Origin: Acaudatibacter sp963835495
GTDB taxonomy: Bacteria; Pseudomonadota; Alphaproteobacteria; Caulobacterales; Caulobacteraceae
Direction: 5' to 3'
Length of the DNA: 64,000 nucleotides
NCBI GenBank assembly: GCA_963835495.1
Contig: CAWIFQ010000003.1
Location: 2,364,993 to 2,428,992 of the forward strand
Positions 17,157 to 25,149 of the stretch are shown here, one piece after another. The notes beneath the pieces were generated by a model. The model was not told the DNA's origin and ran no database searches. It saw only the letters and a list, made by a program, of their open reading frames with translations. The position numbers and the translations under genes are program-made. The first letter of the stretch is position 1; every line of letters begins with the position of its first letter.

Positions 17157-17197
17157 ATGGGTCGATAGCGGCCGTTGGCTCCCTGCCAGAAAGCGGG
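17157..17197. repeat. Dispersed repeat copy, inverted
   Basis: tgggtcgatagcggccgtt..ctgccagaaagcggg is the reverse complement of the repeat pattern at 6298-6338. It occupies the gap after the secreted protein gene. Confidence 0.4.
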
Positions 17198-17328
17198 TGT
17201 TAGGGGCCCGAGGCGTTCGACCGCCGCCGAGGCCTGGCGAAGTTTTGAGGTTCGCCATGCTGGCCTTTTCGGCCGCGACCAGCGACGGAGGGGCTTCTCG
17301 GAGGCGACCCTGGGAGCCCCAGGCGTCA

Positions 17329-17598
17329 TCAGGCCGGAACAGCCCCTGGCTTAGTGCAGCTCTCGAACTTCTTGGTCTTGGGGTCCCGGCAACGCTTCGG
17401 CGCCGCTGCCGGCGCTGTGGCGGAGGTGGTTGTCGTCGTCGCGGTAGTCGTCGTCTTCGTGGCTGTCGTGATGTGACAGACCTTGCCCTTGGCGATGCAG
17501 GTGTTCCCGCACGCGACGCCCTTAGTGCAATTGGGCGCCGCGCTGGCAGCGCTGGCGAAGGCTAGGGCGGCAATTGCCGCGATCATGAAGCTGCGCAT
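17329..17598 (-). CDS. Small secreted cysteine-rich protein with Thr linker
   Basis: 89 residues from ATG 17598. Signal peptide MRSFMIAAIAALAFASAASA, then a short Cys motif CTKGVACGNTCIAKGKVCH, a run of Thr/Ala (about residues 45-63) and a basic C-terminus with CRDPKTKKFESC. Small proteins with this CxKGxxCGxxCI motif are common in alphaproteobacteria and uncharacterised. A metal- or peptide-binding role is possible. Confidence 0.7.
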   Translation of the reverse strand: MRSFMIAAIAALAFASAASAAPNCTKGVACGNTCIAKGKVCHITTATKTTTTATTTTTSATAPAAAPKRCRDPKTKKFESCTKPGAVPA

Positions 17599-17660
17599 GT
17601 GGATTCTCCCCGGAAAGTCTCGCAACCTATGCCGAAGCCGCAGGCAGCCGCTAGACCTTG

Positions 17661-18002
17661 TCAGTTGAAAAGGCCCTTCGCCAAACCGGCCAAGCCGCCG
17701 CCGCCCGACATCGAGCTCATGATCCCTCCAAGCACGCTCTGCACGCCCTCGTCCGCGTTCTCCGCGTGGCCCTGTAGAAGCGGGAGCACTTGAGGCAGAA
17801 AGGCCTGCACCTGGTCCTGGCTAATCCCGGCTCTCGTCGCCACGGTCTCGGCCAAGCCCTCAAGCGAGCCGCCGCCGTCGAAGTGCGCCAGCACACCGTG
17901 GAGCGCCTCCTGCGCTTGGCTCGGGTCGAGACCGGCCTGCGCTGCGGCGTTTCCGAGCGCGCCGCTCGACGCGATCCCCGATACGATTTCCCTGATGTCC
18001 AT
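17661..18002 (-). CDS. DUF937/YidB-like small protein
   Basis: 113 residues, no signal peptide. Pattern of short helices with AGLDPSQAQEALHGVLAHF and AGISQDQVQAFLPQVLPLL, ending in a Gly-rich GGGGLAGLAKGLF. This resembles DUF937/YidB proteins, which are helical and of unknown function. It is in line with the upstream small Cys-rich gene, 63 bp apart. Confidence 0.55.
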   Translation of the reverse strand: MDIREIVSGIASSGALGNAAAQAGLDPSQAQEALHGVLAHFDGGGSLEGLAETVATRAGISQDQVQAFLPQVLPLLQGHAENADEGVQSVLGGIMSSMSGGGGLAGLAKGLFN

Positions 18003-18220
18003 CGAGTCCTCCGGCTGCCACGACCTTGGTCCTCAAGTGCGACGCGATTACGACGGACTGCTCAGCGCGGCGACCTCACACGATTCTGTCAGGTGCGCTG
18101 TCTGCTTGGTGGGGGTGGCCCATGGAGGAGTTCGAGAACCGGCTAAGCCGCGGCCCAAGGCCAGGCGAAGTCGACTTTGCGCCCAAGGCTGGAGAGTTCC
18201 CGCGAAGACCAGGACGGACG

Positions 18221-18541
18221 TCAATCGCGACCATCGAGGCCATCTCGCAGCCAGGACAGCGCTGGAGCTTTCTTGATGGCACCTGTCCGATGGGGGCGAG
18301 CGTCCTCGCCTGAGCCAGCCGTCCGCATACTGATCAGGCCAGCAAGCGCGCTCGCGCCCAGGACGCCAAGGGCGACAAGCGCCGCCAGACCCTGGCCCAT
18401 GACCCCCACGGCGCCAACGGCCGCGCACCAGACGCAAGCTGCTGCGGTCCAGCCCGCCGCAGCCAAGCGAAACGTAAGGCGCATCGGCGCCAACGACTGG
18501 CCAAGTGTGCGCGCCACTCGGTCAAATAGAAACGGGCTCAT
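18221..18541 (-). CDS. Small inner-membrane protein
   Basis: 106 residues from ATG 18541, with GAGAGAGGTG 5 bases upstream, a strong ribosome site. Two membrane segments: about 26-46 (LAAAGWTAAACVWCAAVGAVGV) and 50-70 (LAALVALGVLGASALAGLI). The tail is polar. No family recognised. Confidence 0.55.
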   Translation of the reverse strand: MSPFLFDRVARTLGQSLAPMRLTFRLAAAGWTAAACVWCAAVGAVGVMGQGLAALVALGVLGASALAGLISMRTAGSGEDARPHRTGAIKKAPALSWLRDGLDGRD

Positions 18542-18844
18542 TTACACCTCTCTCTGGCCGCCGGGTTGAGGTGCGAACGAACCACGAACAAACTTAAATC
18601 GCAAGCGCTCGTCACTCACGGTAACGCGATCCTAACCAGATCCAAGCGTGCCGGGCGTCGCTAGTAGCGCCAACCCGGCACGCCCGATTTCAACGCCGTC
18701 CAATAGGGGTCGGCGTGCGATCGGCCTGATAGCGACCGACCTGGCGGGCTCCGGACGGGTTCGCCGCCATCCCCGCCGCCGTCCTTGATCCGCCCCACAC
18801 GGCGGCTTCTCCGACGGTCCCGGCGCTTGAAGGGTCCCGGTCCC
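18542..18844. other. Gap downstream of the recombinase/ParB unit
   Basis: No gene is supported. The only clear structure is the nested hairpin at 18646-18683, described separately. Confidence 0.5.
18646..18683. terminator. Nested perfect hairpin downstream of the ParB/recombinase unit
   Basis: gcgtgccggg at 18646-18655 pairs perfectly with cccggcacgc at 18674-18683; inside it cgct (18659-18662) pairs with agcg (18666-18669). There is no T run on either strand, so it is either a Rho-assisted terminator for the operon ending at 18845 or a DNA-level cruciform such as a recombination or ParB-type site. Confidence 0.45.
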
Positions 18845-19777
18845 CTACTCTGCCGCCAAGCCACTGATGTCCGTTGGAAGACTGGTCAGCTCGGCGATCG
18901 ACTGAAACTCACTGAGATATTCGGGCTTGTTCTGCGCCAGCCAGCGGACCACCCGGACGTTGGCGAGCAGCTTGACCAGGTAGGCTTTGGCGACGGTGAG
19001 GTGCAGGTTGTCGAGACCGTAGGTCTCCTCGAACCCCTTGGTCTGCATCTGCAGGGTGGCGAGCTCGCGCTCCAGCCGCGTCACCTGCTCCCGGGTGACG
19101 GCGTTGGTCGTCTCCTTGGGCTTGCGCCGGCCCTTGGCGAGTTGCTCGTCCGGTGTCGCCGCCAGCATCGCCATCACGAAGGGCCGGCCGAAGTTGTTGT
19201 GCCCGACCATCAGCTCGGCGGCTTCGATCTGGCGTAGCGGCGACATCTTACGCAGCGTATCGAACACCGTCAGCGGACAGGGCGTGTCCTTCAGGATGTC
19301 GCTAGCCTCGTCGCTGATGCCGTCCATCAGCCGCGCCCGACGCTGGATGGCGGAGACGTTGATGCCGAGCGCCGCTGCCAGGCGCTCCTCAGACACCCCA
19401 CGCTCGATCGCGCGGGCGATCATGCGGTGCTCCTGCGGCGCCGAGAGGCGATTGATCCGCTTGTTGTAGGTAAAGGCCTCGTCATCGGTGGAAACGAGAC
19501 ACTCGACGGTCGAGTGGCCAAGATCCCTCAGCGCTTCGATGCGCAGCAGCCCATCGAGCAGGAAGTAGAGTCCCGGGTTGGAAGGGTCAGGCGTGACCAC
19601 CGGCGGTTCGACCAATCCGACCGCTTTGATGGAGGTGACGATCTGGCGGAACTTTGAGCTCAGCTTCACATCTGGCCGCAGCGGCTTCATCGGCAGGATG
19701 GCGTCGATCGCCACGATGATGCTGCGGCTCTCGAAGCCCCAGGCCACGCCGCCCGGTTTCTCGGGGCCCTCGCTCAC
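18845..19777 (-). CDS. ParB/RepB-like protein (second of a pair)
   Basis: 310 residues. The N-terminal half (25-130) is a ParB-like nucleotidase domain in which the P-motif is LDGLLRIEALRDLG and the usual ENxxR box is replaced by NKRINRLSAPQEHR. An HTH follows (GVSEERLAAALGINVSAIQRRARLM, about 130-155). The rest resembles the RepB plasmid-partition C-terminal region: RQIEAAELMVGHNNFGRPF, then a coiled-coil with TREQVTRLERELATLQMQ. Its start overlaps the previous gene by 4 bp (ATGA), so both are made together. A DNA-binding partner of the recombinase rather than a classic plasmid ParB is likely. Confidence 0.85.
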   Translation of the reverse strand: MSEGPEKPGGVAWGFESRSIIVAIDAILPMKPLRPDVKLSSKFRQIVTSIKAVGLVEPPVVTPDPSNPGLYFLLDGLLRIEALRDLGHSTVECLVSTDDEAFTYNKRINRLSAPQEHRMIARAIERGVSEERLAAALGINVSAIQRRARLMDGISDEASDILKDTPCPLTVFDTLRKMSPLRQIEAAELMVGHNNFGRPFVMAMLAATPDEQLAKGRRKPKETTNAVTREQVTRLERELATLQMQTKGFEETYGLDNLHLTVAKAYLVKLLANVRVVRWLAQNKPEYLSEFQSIAELTSLPTDISGLAAE

Positions 19778-20670
19778 AGGCTGCTGCCAGCCAGGCGGGC
19801 GTCGAGGGCCCGAGGCATGGTGTCGAGTTGCTCGCCGCGCAGCAGCGACGTGAAGGCGCGATCGCGACGCAGCTCTTTTAGAGCCTGCACCACGAACATC
19901 AGGCGGGTCTGCACAAAGTCCGCCTTCTTGGCGACCAGACGCTGACGGTCGGCCTCCTTGCGAAACACCTGCACCAGCTGGTCGGCGGTCGGACGCTTGT
20001 TGCTCGAGCTGCGGCCGAACCGATGCGGCGTGCGCGATCCGCTATGGCGGTGGCGGCGCTCGAGCAGCCGGCGAACGACTTCGATGTTCTTGCCGCGGAT
20101 CTTGCCGTCCGCGTAGGCGTCGGCCAGCGCCTGCTGGATGCCGGCGTCATCGCTGCGAGCGATGATCACAGCCAGGCTGAGGGGTATGAGACCGCTGTCG
20201 ACAGCGGTGATCAGCTTCTCCTCGCCCTTCTCCAGCAAGGTGATGATCATGCCGACCCAGGAGGGCGTGACGCCGATCTTCTCGGCGATGGCGGCGTCCG
20301 CGTAGCCGCGCTTGCGCATGGCCCCGACCTCTCGCATCAGATCGACGCCGCGGTGCAAGGGCCGGGCGACGTTCTCGACCACGCTGCGGACCAGGCAGTC
20401 CTCTTCGCTGAGCTCCAGGATGATCGCCGGGATCTGGGTCTGGCCCAGCGCCTGGAAGGCTTCGACCCTGCCCTCTCCGCAAACCAGGTCGTAGCGCACG
20501 TCGCCGCTCGCGGTCTTGCGCCGGCTAACCGTGATCGGTCGCTTCAGGCCGACCGCCTCGACGCTGTCGATGATGTCGCGATGGACTCGCCGGTTACGCG
20601 CCCTCGGATTGAGCAGGGCGATCTTGTCGATCGGAATGAGTTCGATGAGGATTTCCGGCTCGTCCATCAT
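19774..20670 (-). CDS. ParB/RepB-like protein (first of a pair)
   Basis: 298 residues. ParB N-terminal domain with PIDKIALLNPRARN, VGLKRPITVSRR, VCGEGRVEAFQALG (phosphate motif) and VRSVVENVARPLH (ENxxR-like box), then an HTH GYADAAIAEKIGVTPSWVGMIITLL. The C-terminal third has ADQLVQVFRKEADRQRLVAKKADF, as in plasmid RepB proteins. It is closer to canonical ParB than its partner, and may bind CTP. It overlaps both neighbours by 4 bp. No ParA or RepC gene is present in the window. Confidence 0.87.
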   Translation of the reverse strand: MMDEPEILIELIPIDKIALLNPRARNRRVHRDIIDSVEAVGLKRPITVSRRKTASGDVRYDLVCGEGRVEAFQALGQTQIPAIILELSEEDCLVRSVVENVARPLHRGVDLMREVGAMRKRGYADAAIAEKIGVTPSWVGMIITLLEKGEEKLITAVDSGLIPLSLAVIIARSDDAGIQQALADAYADGKIRGKNIEVVRRLLERRHRHSGSRTPHRFGRSSSNKRPTADQLVQVFRKEADRQRLVAKKADFVQTRLMFVVQALKELRRDRAFTSLLRGEQLDTMPRALDARLAGSSL

Positions 20671-22280
20671 GCCGCCTCCGCAAACGGGATGCGAACCGTC
20701 AGGCCGAACAGCTCGCTAAGGTCGTCAAAGCGGTAGGCATCGAGGGAAAGGCCGTTCTCCTCGGTCAGCCGCAAGCGCCCGCCGATGAGGTCGATCGACG
20801 GGAAAAGGTAATAGTCGAGCGCGCGCTTGTTGGCGCCGTCCATGCGCACCGCGATGGTGATGTCCGGCATCAGCCCGGTGTCGAAATGCAGCCGCCAGCG
20901 ATACGCGCCGCCCGGCGTCTCCCGACAGCGGGCGATGACAATGGAGAGCGTCAGTTCCTGATTGACGACGAGGATGCCCGCGCCCTCTGGCCGCTCGATC
21001 GTCCCGCCACCAGCTTCGACGCCCGCGACGACGTCGGCGACCATCTGCGGGTAAAGCTCGCGAAGGCGCTGGTTGATCTGGATATAGCGAAAGTCGCGCT
21101 CCGGCCGGTAGCCGACTAACGCGTAAGCGCGCAGCAGACTGCCGAAGCGCGAGCGATAGGCGGTGCTCGACGGCATCCCCTCCTGCTCGTCGATGATCAG
21201 ACCGGAGAGCGCGCCGGCGCGGACCAGCAGCTGACGCAGGATCGCCAGCATCTCGGTGTTGTCCATTCGGACCGAGCGCTGCGCGATGAGGGTCTGGGCG
21301 CGCGCGAACATGTCGGCGTCCACGACTGCTTCGAAGACGCCGTTCGCGCGGATCCACATGTCCGGCGCGTTGCGCACGCGCTTCTTCTTCAGCTTGAAGG
21401 AGACGTGGTTGAAGACGTTGTTGCCGACGTACTTCTCGCTGGTGAGCACCTGATGGACCGTGCCGCGGGTCCACTCGCGCCCCAGGTCGGTACGGCAGCC
21501 GTCGGCGTTGAGGAGGGCCGTGATCTCTCGCTCGGAGTGACCACGCTCGACGAACAGCCGATAGATCTGGCGGACGGTGTCGACCTCCTCGGCAGGCCCA
21601 GGCACGAGGATCACCCGGTCGGTCTGCAGGCTTTTCTGCTCGCCGCGAACCAGCTGTCCCTTCGGCTCGCCCTTGTCGTCCACGAGCAACCGCCGCAGCC
21701 CGTAGCCCGGCGCGCCACCTTGACGAAAACCAAGCTCGACCAGGCGACATTGACCGATGAAGACCTTTGTCGAGAGCTCGCGGCTGTACTCGCCAGCCAT
21801 CGCGCGTTTGACGCTTTTGACGATGGTGGCGATTGGCGTGCCGTCGTTGTCGAACGGCTCGGCGCAGTAGACCACCTGCAGCCCAGCGCGCCGGCACAGA
21901 TACTCGTAGAACGCCGCCTCATCCGAATCCTGGAACCGGCCCCAGCGGCTGACGTCGTAGACCAGCAACACCTGGAAGTCGGTGTTGTGCTCCTCGACAT
22001 CCCCGATCAGCTGCTGGAGGCCGCCGCGGCCGCCGATGCTCAGGCCGCTCTTGCCCTCGTCGGCATAGGTCCGAACGATCTCCATGCCGTGCGCGTCGGC
22101 ATATTGCTGGATCGCCTCGGCCTGGTTCTCGGTCGAGTAGCGCTGGTGATCGGTCGACATGCGCACGTACTGCGCGGCGCGAACCAGTACGGGTGGCTCC
22201 GCCAGTCTTTCTGCTTCGATGTCGCTCGCATCCGCCACTTGGCAGATCCTCCACAACAAAGATGCCCCGTCAGATTGCAA
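20667..22280 (-). CDS. Large serine recombinase with atypical C-terminal domain
   Basis: 537 residues as opened; an internal Met may be the real start. The resolvase domain (about 34-185) has the catalytic Ser in YVRMSTDHQRYS, followed by EGKSGLSI, VYDVSRWGRF and YSRELSTKVF. A recombinase domain (about 195-305) has APGYGLRR and ALLNADGCRTDLGREWTRGTVHQVLTSEKYVGN. No zinc ribbon is visible; instead residues 345-537 hold LSGLIIDEQEGMPSSTAYRSRFGSLLRAY, reminiscent of homing-endonuclease-associated DNA-binding repeats, plus a beta-rich tail. It overlaps the XRE gene by 11 bp and the ParB gene by 4 bp. Confidence 0.88.
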   Translation of the reverse strand: MQSDGASLLWRICQVADASDIEAERLAEPPVLVRAAQYVRMSTDHQRYSTENQAEAIQQYADAHGMEIVRTYADEGKSGLSIGGRGGLQQLIGDVEEHNTDFQVLLVYDVSRWGRFQDSDEAAFYEYLCRRAGLQVVYCAEPFDNDGTPIATIVKSVKRAMAGEYSRELSTKVFIGQCRLVELGFRQGGAPGYGLRRLLVDDKGEPKGQLVRGEQKSLQTDRVILVPGPAEEVDTVRQIYRLFVERGHSEREITALLNADGCRTDLGREWTRGTVHQVLTSEKYVGNNVFNHVSFKLKKKRVRNAPDMWIRANGVFEAVVDADMFARAQTLIAQRSVRMDNTEMLAILRQLLVRAGALSGLIIDEQEGMPSSTAYRSRFGSLLRAYALVGYRPERDFRYIQINQRLRELYPQMVADVVAGVEAGGGTIERPEGAGILVVNQELTLSIVIARCRETPGGAYRWRLHFDTGLMPDITIAVRMDGANKRALDYYLFPSIDLIGGRLRLTEENGLSLDAYRFDDLSELFGLTVRIPFAEAA

Positions 22281-22662
22281 ACATATTGTTGGCAGGCTTG
22301 CAAGATGCTAGCCCCGGTGCGGAGCGGTTTTGTTGCTCATTGAGCATCTGCAAACGGGCGAGGCGCCTTACTTGGGCGTGGTAACGGCGATGAGCGAAAT
22401 CTTGGCGCTCCGCGGACAGGCGTCGAAAGTTGTCGAGCAGTTGCCGCTCTCGATCACTGAGCGGCTGCGCCGGAAGCTCGGCCACGAGTTCCCAAGGATG
22501 AACGCCCAGCACAGCCGCGACCCGTCTCATCCAGTCCGTCGTGAGCTGTCGCTTGCCGAGTTCGAGGTGACTGATCTGTTGATTGGACGTGCCGACCCGC
22601 TCGGCCAGATCTCTGAGCGTAAGGCCGCGAGCCTCACGCAGCTCCCGAAGGCGATTAGGCAA
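22270..22662 (-). CDS. XRE-family transcriptional regulator
   Basis: 130 residues. An N-terminal helix-turn-helix of the Cro/CI type spans residues 3-58 (LRELREARGLTLRDLAERV, GTSNQQISHLELGKRQL, WMRRVAAVLGVHPWELV). The remaining helix ERQLLDNFRRLSAERQDFAHR is a likely dimer interface. As first gene of the unit it probably represses its own promoter; a perfect 6-2-6 palindrome lies 57-70 bp upstream. Confidence 0.88.
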   Translation of the reverse strand: MPNRLRELREARGLTLRDLAERVGTSNQQISHLELGKRQLTTDWMRRVAAVLGVHPWELVAELPAQPLSDRERQLLDNFRRLSAERQDFAHRRYHAQVRRLARLQMLNEQQNRSAPGLASCKPANNMFAI

Positions 22663-22718
22663 GAGTGTCGCCCGGCCCCTAAGTCGTGCTCACCACGGCT
22701 TGCAAATCGCACAACGCA

Positions 22719-22732
22719 CGCGACAAGTCGCG
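22719..22732. promoter_or_regulatory. Candidate operator for the XRE regulator
   Basis: cgcgacaagtcgcg: a perfect palindrome of two 6-bp arms around aa, in the upstream region of the regulator gene. Position and symmetry fit autoregulation; no binding data. Confidence 0.4.
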
Positions 22733-22777
22733 CGGCAATTTCCTGAACAATTCCACAGCCCTAGCAAGCACCAGTTT

Positions 22778-23254
22778 CTAGACTGGCCGCCCCCAAGCAG
22801 TCAGTTCGCTACTGAGGGTAGGTTGTTTTTGCACAAAAATCACGGAGCGGAGTTCTCTGCGGACTGCGTGCACAGCCATCCGCTCCGCGAAAGTGTTCAC
22901 ATGGCCGTTCTTGGCCCGGTACTGGGGGTACATCCCATAGGTGCCCCAGAGCGGCCCGGCGTTGGCCCGGCGGCCGGCGTCCAGATGGCAGTTGGAACAC
23001 TTCAGGTCGTCGCCGACGAACTGTGGCGCGAGGCGCGCGGTGTCGGTGAAGATCGCGCGGCCCAGCGCGACCTGCCTTCCAAGATCGTTGTCGGGGATCG
23101 CCGAGTCCGGTGGCGGAGCGAACGCTTTCGCCGTCAACGTCAAGGACGGCGGCTTCGGTTTCAATAGCCAGCCGACACCGATCCCCGCAGCGAGCGTGAC
23201 CACGCCCAACCCCGCAGCGACAATGAGGGTCCTCCCGACTTGAGAATGGATCAT
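22778..23254 (-). pseudogene. Truncated TsdA/SoxX-like cytochrome c
   Basis: 158 codons. A membrane anchor or signal (TLIVAAGLGVVTLAAGIGVGWLL) is followed by a cytochrome c domain with haem site CSNCH, then AGPLWGTYGMYPQYRAKNGHVNTFAERM. Here the family (thiosulfate dehydrogenase-like, often about 250-300 residues with two haems) should continue with a second Cys segment; a frame change gives WLCTQSAENSAP and then a stop, and nothing of the second domain remains. The break lies next to the XRE/recombinase unit, so insertion or deletion there may have cut the gene. Confidence 0.65.
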
Positions 23255-23358
23255 CGCGCGATCTTACCGATGAGCGCAGGCTCGCTCCGCGGGACAACCG
23301 GCCAGGTCCTGTCCAGTTCGACGGCCGCCGCCGGCCGGCCCTTCACAGGCCGCCGGTT

Positions 23359-23448
23359 GGCTGCGGCTGGATATGGCTCAACGGCGACGTCGCGCTGGTC
23401 GACCGCTAAAACGGCTACATCCTCGATATTGTTTCAAACGTTTGGTGA
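23359..23448 (+). pseudogene. RcnB-like C-terminal remnant
   Basis: This frame reads GCGWIWLNGDVALVDR, a TAA, NGYILDIVSNVW and a TGA. The order G-x-W-x-x-x-x-D-x-x-L..G-x-I-x-D-I-V resembles the end of RcnB-type periplasmic proteins. Short, with an internal stop; a ghost at best. Confidence 0.35.
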
Positions 23449-23940
23449 GCCGCGGTCTGGCCGAGACGGCGTACCGACGTCCCGGAGTCACGGCATCGGG
23501 GCGCGAGGCGGCCGCCGAGAGCGGGCGGGCCTGGACAACCGCTGCGCCAGCGTTGGCCGAACATCCGGCTCCCGCAACGCCCGACGTTCCGGAACGGGCC
23601 ATCGGTGCGCCGGCCGATCGTTAAGGCGTGCGATCGCTTGACATTCCACTGAAGCGGACTTGGCACGCTCTCCCTAGGCTCTAGGGCCCGACGCAACTCC
23701 CGACGACATGCCCAAGCCCACATCGCCTGCACCGATGAAACCGCTAGCCAACTGCTTCGCCGGACAGATGTCGCGTCCGCTGGCGACCGACACCCGTGTC
23801 CATCGGCATTGAACGGCTTCTCGCCGCATCCTCAGTGGATTCACAGGAAGGGCGGAGCACGGTTCGCTGGCCTTGATCTGCTGCAATTGTGGCGCCCAAC
23901 CTTGATGCTTGCGCGGCTTTTCGCGGGCTTACAGATATGA
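23449..23940. other. 492-bp stretch without a supported gene
   Basis: Several overlapping frames are open on both strands as expected at this G+C, but none carries a recognisable motif, signal peptide or ribosome site. ctgaagcggac near 23650 is a fragment of the dispersed repeat. Confidence 0.45.
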
Positions 23941-25149
23941 CTACTCGTGGCGAAGCGCGTCGATGGGATTTAGATTTGCCGCGCGCCGCGCCGGAAAATA
24001 ACCGAACACGACCCCGATCAGCGCCGAGAATACAAATGCCAGCAGATTGATCTGCAAACCGAAGATGAAGGGAACCTGCAGCACCGGCGCCAGGGCGATG
24101 GACGCGACGAGCGCGAAGACCAGTCCGATGATGCCGCCCAGACACGACAGCGCGACCGCCTCGACGAGGAACTGAAGCAGCACTTCGTTCGCCAAGGCGC
24201 CGATGGCCAGGCGGATGCCGATCTCGCGCGTGCGCTCGGTCACCGACACCAGCATGATGTTCATGATGCCGATGCCGCCAACGAGCAGGCTGACGGCGGC
24301 CACGGCGCCCAGCAGTGCGGTCAGGATTTTTGTCGTGCCCTGAAGGGTCTCGGCGATCTGCCGGGTGTCGAAGATGTTGAAGTCATCCTGTTTGGCGCCA
24401 GTGATATTCCGACGCTCGCGCAAGAGTGTTGAAATCGACGCCTGCAGCGCAGTGCTGTCATAGGCCGGATCGGCCGCCACCATGATCAGGCGAACCTCCC
24501 GATTTCCGGTGAAGCGGCGCTGAACCGCCTTGATCGGCATAACCACGACATCATCCTGGTCGTTGGCGCCGCCGCCCTGCCCGCGGGTCGCCAAGGTTCC
24601 GATGACTTCGCAGGACAGGTCGCGGATGCGGAAGCGTTGGCCCAGCGGATCTTCTCTCCGGAACAGGTTCTGCTGCACTGTCGAACCCAGAATGCAGACC
24701 GCCTTGCCGGCCTGCTCCTCCGCTGGTGTGAACGACCGCCCCGCCGCGATCCGCCATTGTTGGGCAACGAAGTAGTCGCCGGTCGTGCCCGTGATGGTCG
24801 TCGACCAGTTGGCGGCATTGCGCACCGCCATGCCCGAAGATTGAGCCTGGGGCACGACGGCGGTCACCCCGGTGATCTGGCCGCGAATGGCGTCGACATC
24901 GGTTTGATCAAAGTTCGGCGGCTGCGGGCCGCCGCCGCCATGACCGAAGCCCTGGCCGGGGCGGATCTGAAGGATATTGGCGCCTAGTCCGGAGATCTGC
25001 GCCTTTACCGCCGCTGTCGCCCCATCCCCGAGCGTGACCATGGTCACGACTGCGGAGACCCCAATGACGATGCCGAGGATGGTCAGGAAGGAGCGAAGCA
25101 GGTGGCGCCGGATCTCCCCGAAGGCCAAGGCGATGATGGTGCTGAGCAT
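23941..25149 (-). CDS. MacB-type ABC transporter permease (FtsX fold)
   Basis: 402 residues. TM1 near 20-42, a large periplasmic MacB-PCD domain (about 45-250, with GDYFVAQQWRIAAGRSFTPAEE), then three membrane helices in the FtsX domain with the conserved SLLVGGIGIMNIMLVSVTERTREIGIRLAIGA, and the tail FPARRAANLNPIDALRHE. It is the last gene of the efflux operon. It works with the ATPase, the periplasmic adaptor and the outer membrane factor to expel small molecules or peptides; the substrate is unknown. Confidence 0.93.
   Translation of the reverse strand: MLSTIIALAFGEIRRHLLRSFLTILGIVIGVSAVVTMVTLGDGATAAVKAQISGLGANILQIRPGQGFGHGGGGPQPPNFDQTDVDAIRGQITGVTAVVPQAQSSGMAVRNAANWSTTITGTTGDYFVAQQWRIAAGRSFTPAEEQAGKAVCILGSTVQQNLFRREDPLGQRFRIRDLSCEVIGTLATRGQGGGANDQDDVVVMPIKAVQRRFTGNREVRLIMVAADPAYDSTALQASISTLLRERRNITGAKQDDFNIFDTRQIAETLQGTTKILTALLGAVAAVSLLVGGIGIMNIMLVSVTERTREIGIRLAIGALANEVLLQFLVEAVALSCLGGIIGLVFALVASIALAPVLQVPFIFGLQINLLAFVFSALIGVVFGYFPARRAANLNPIDALRHE

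Noticed and set aside
18845..20670. A repABC plasmid replication/partition locus
   Set aside because: Two ParB/RepB-like genes are present but there is no RepA ATPase, no RepC initiator and no palindromic parS of the usual type, so a replicon origin is not supported.
21405..22343. 312-codon plus-strand frame opposite the serine recombinase
   Set aside because: Shadow of the recombinase gene; no motifs.
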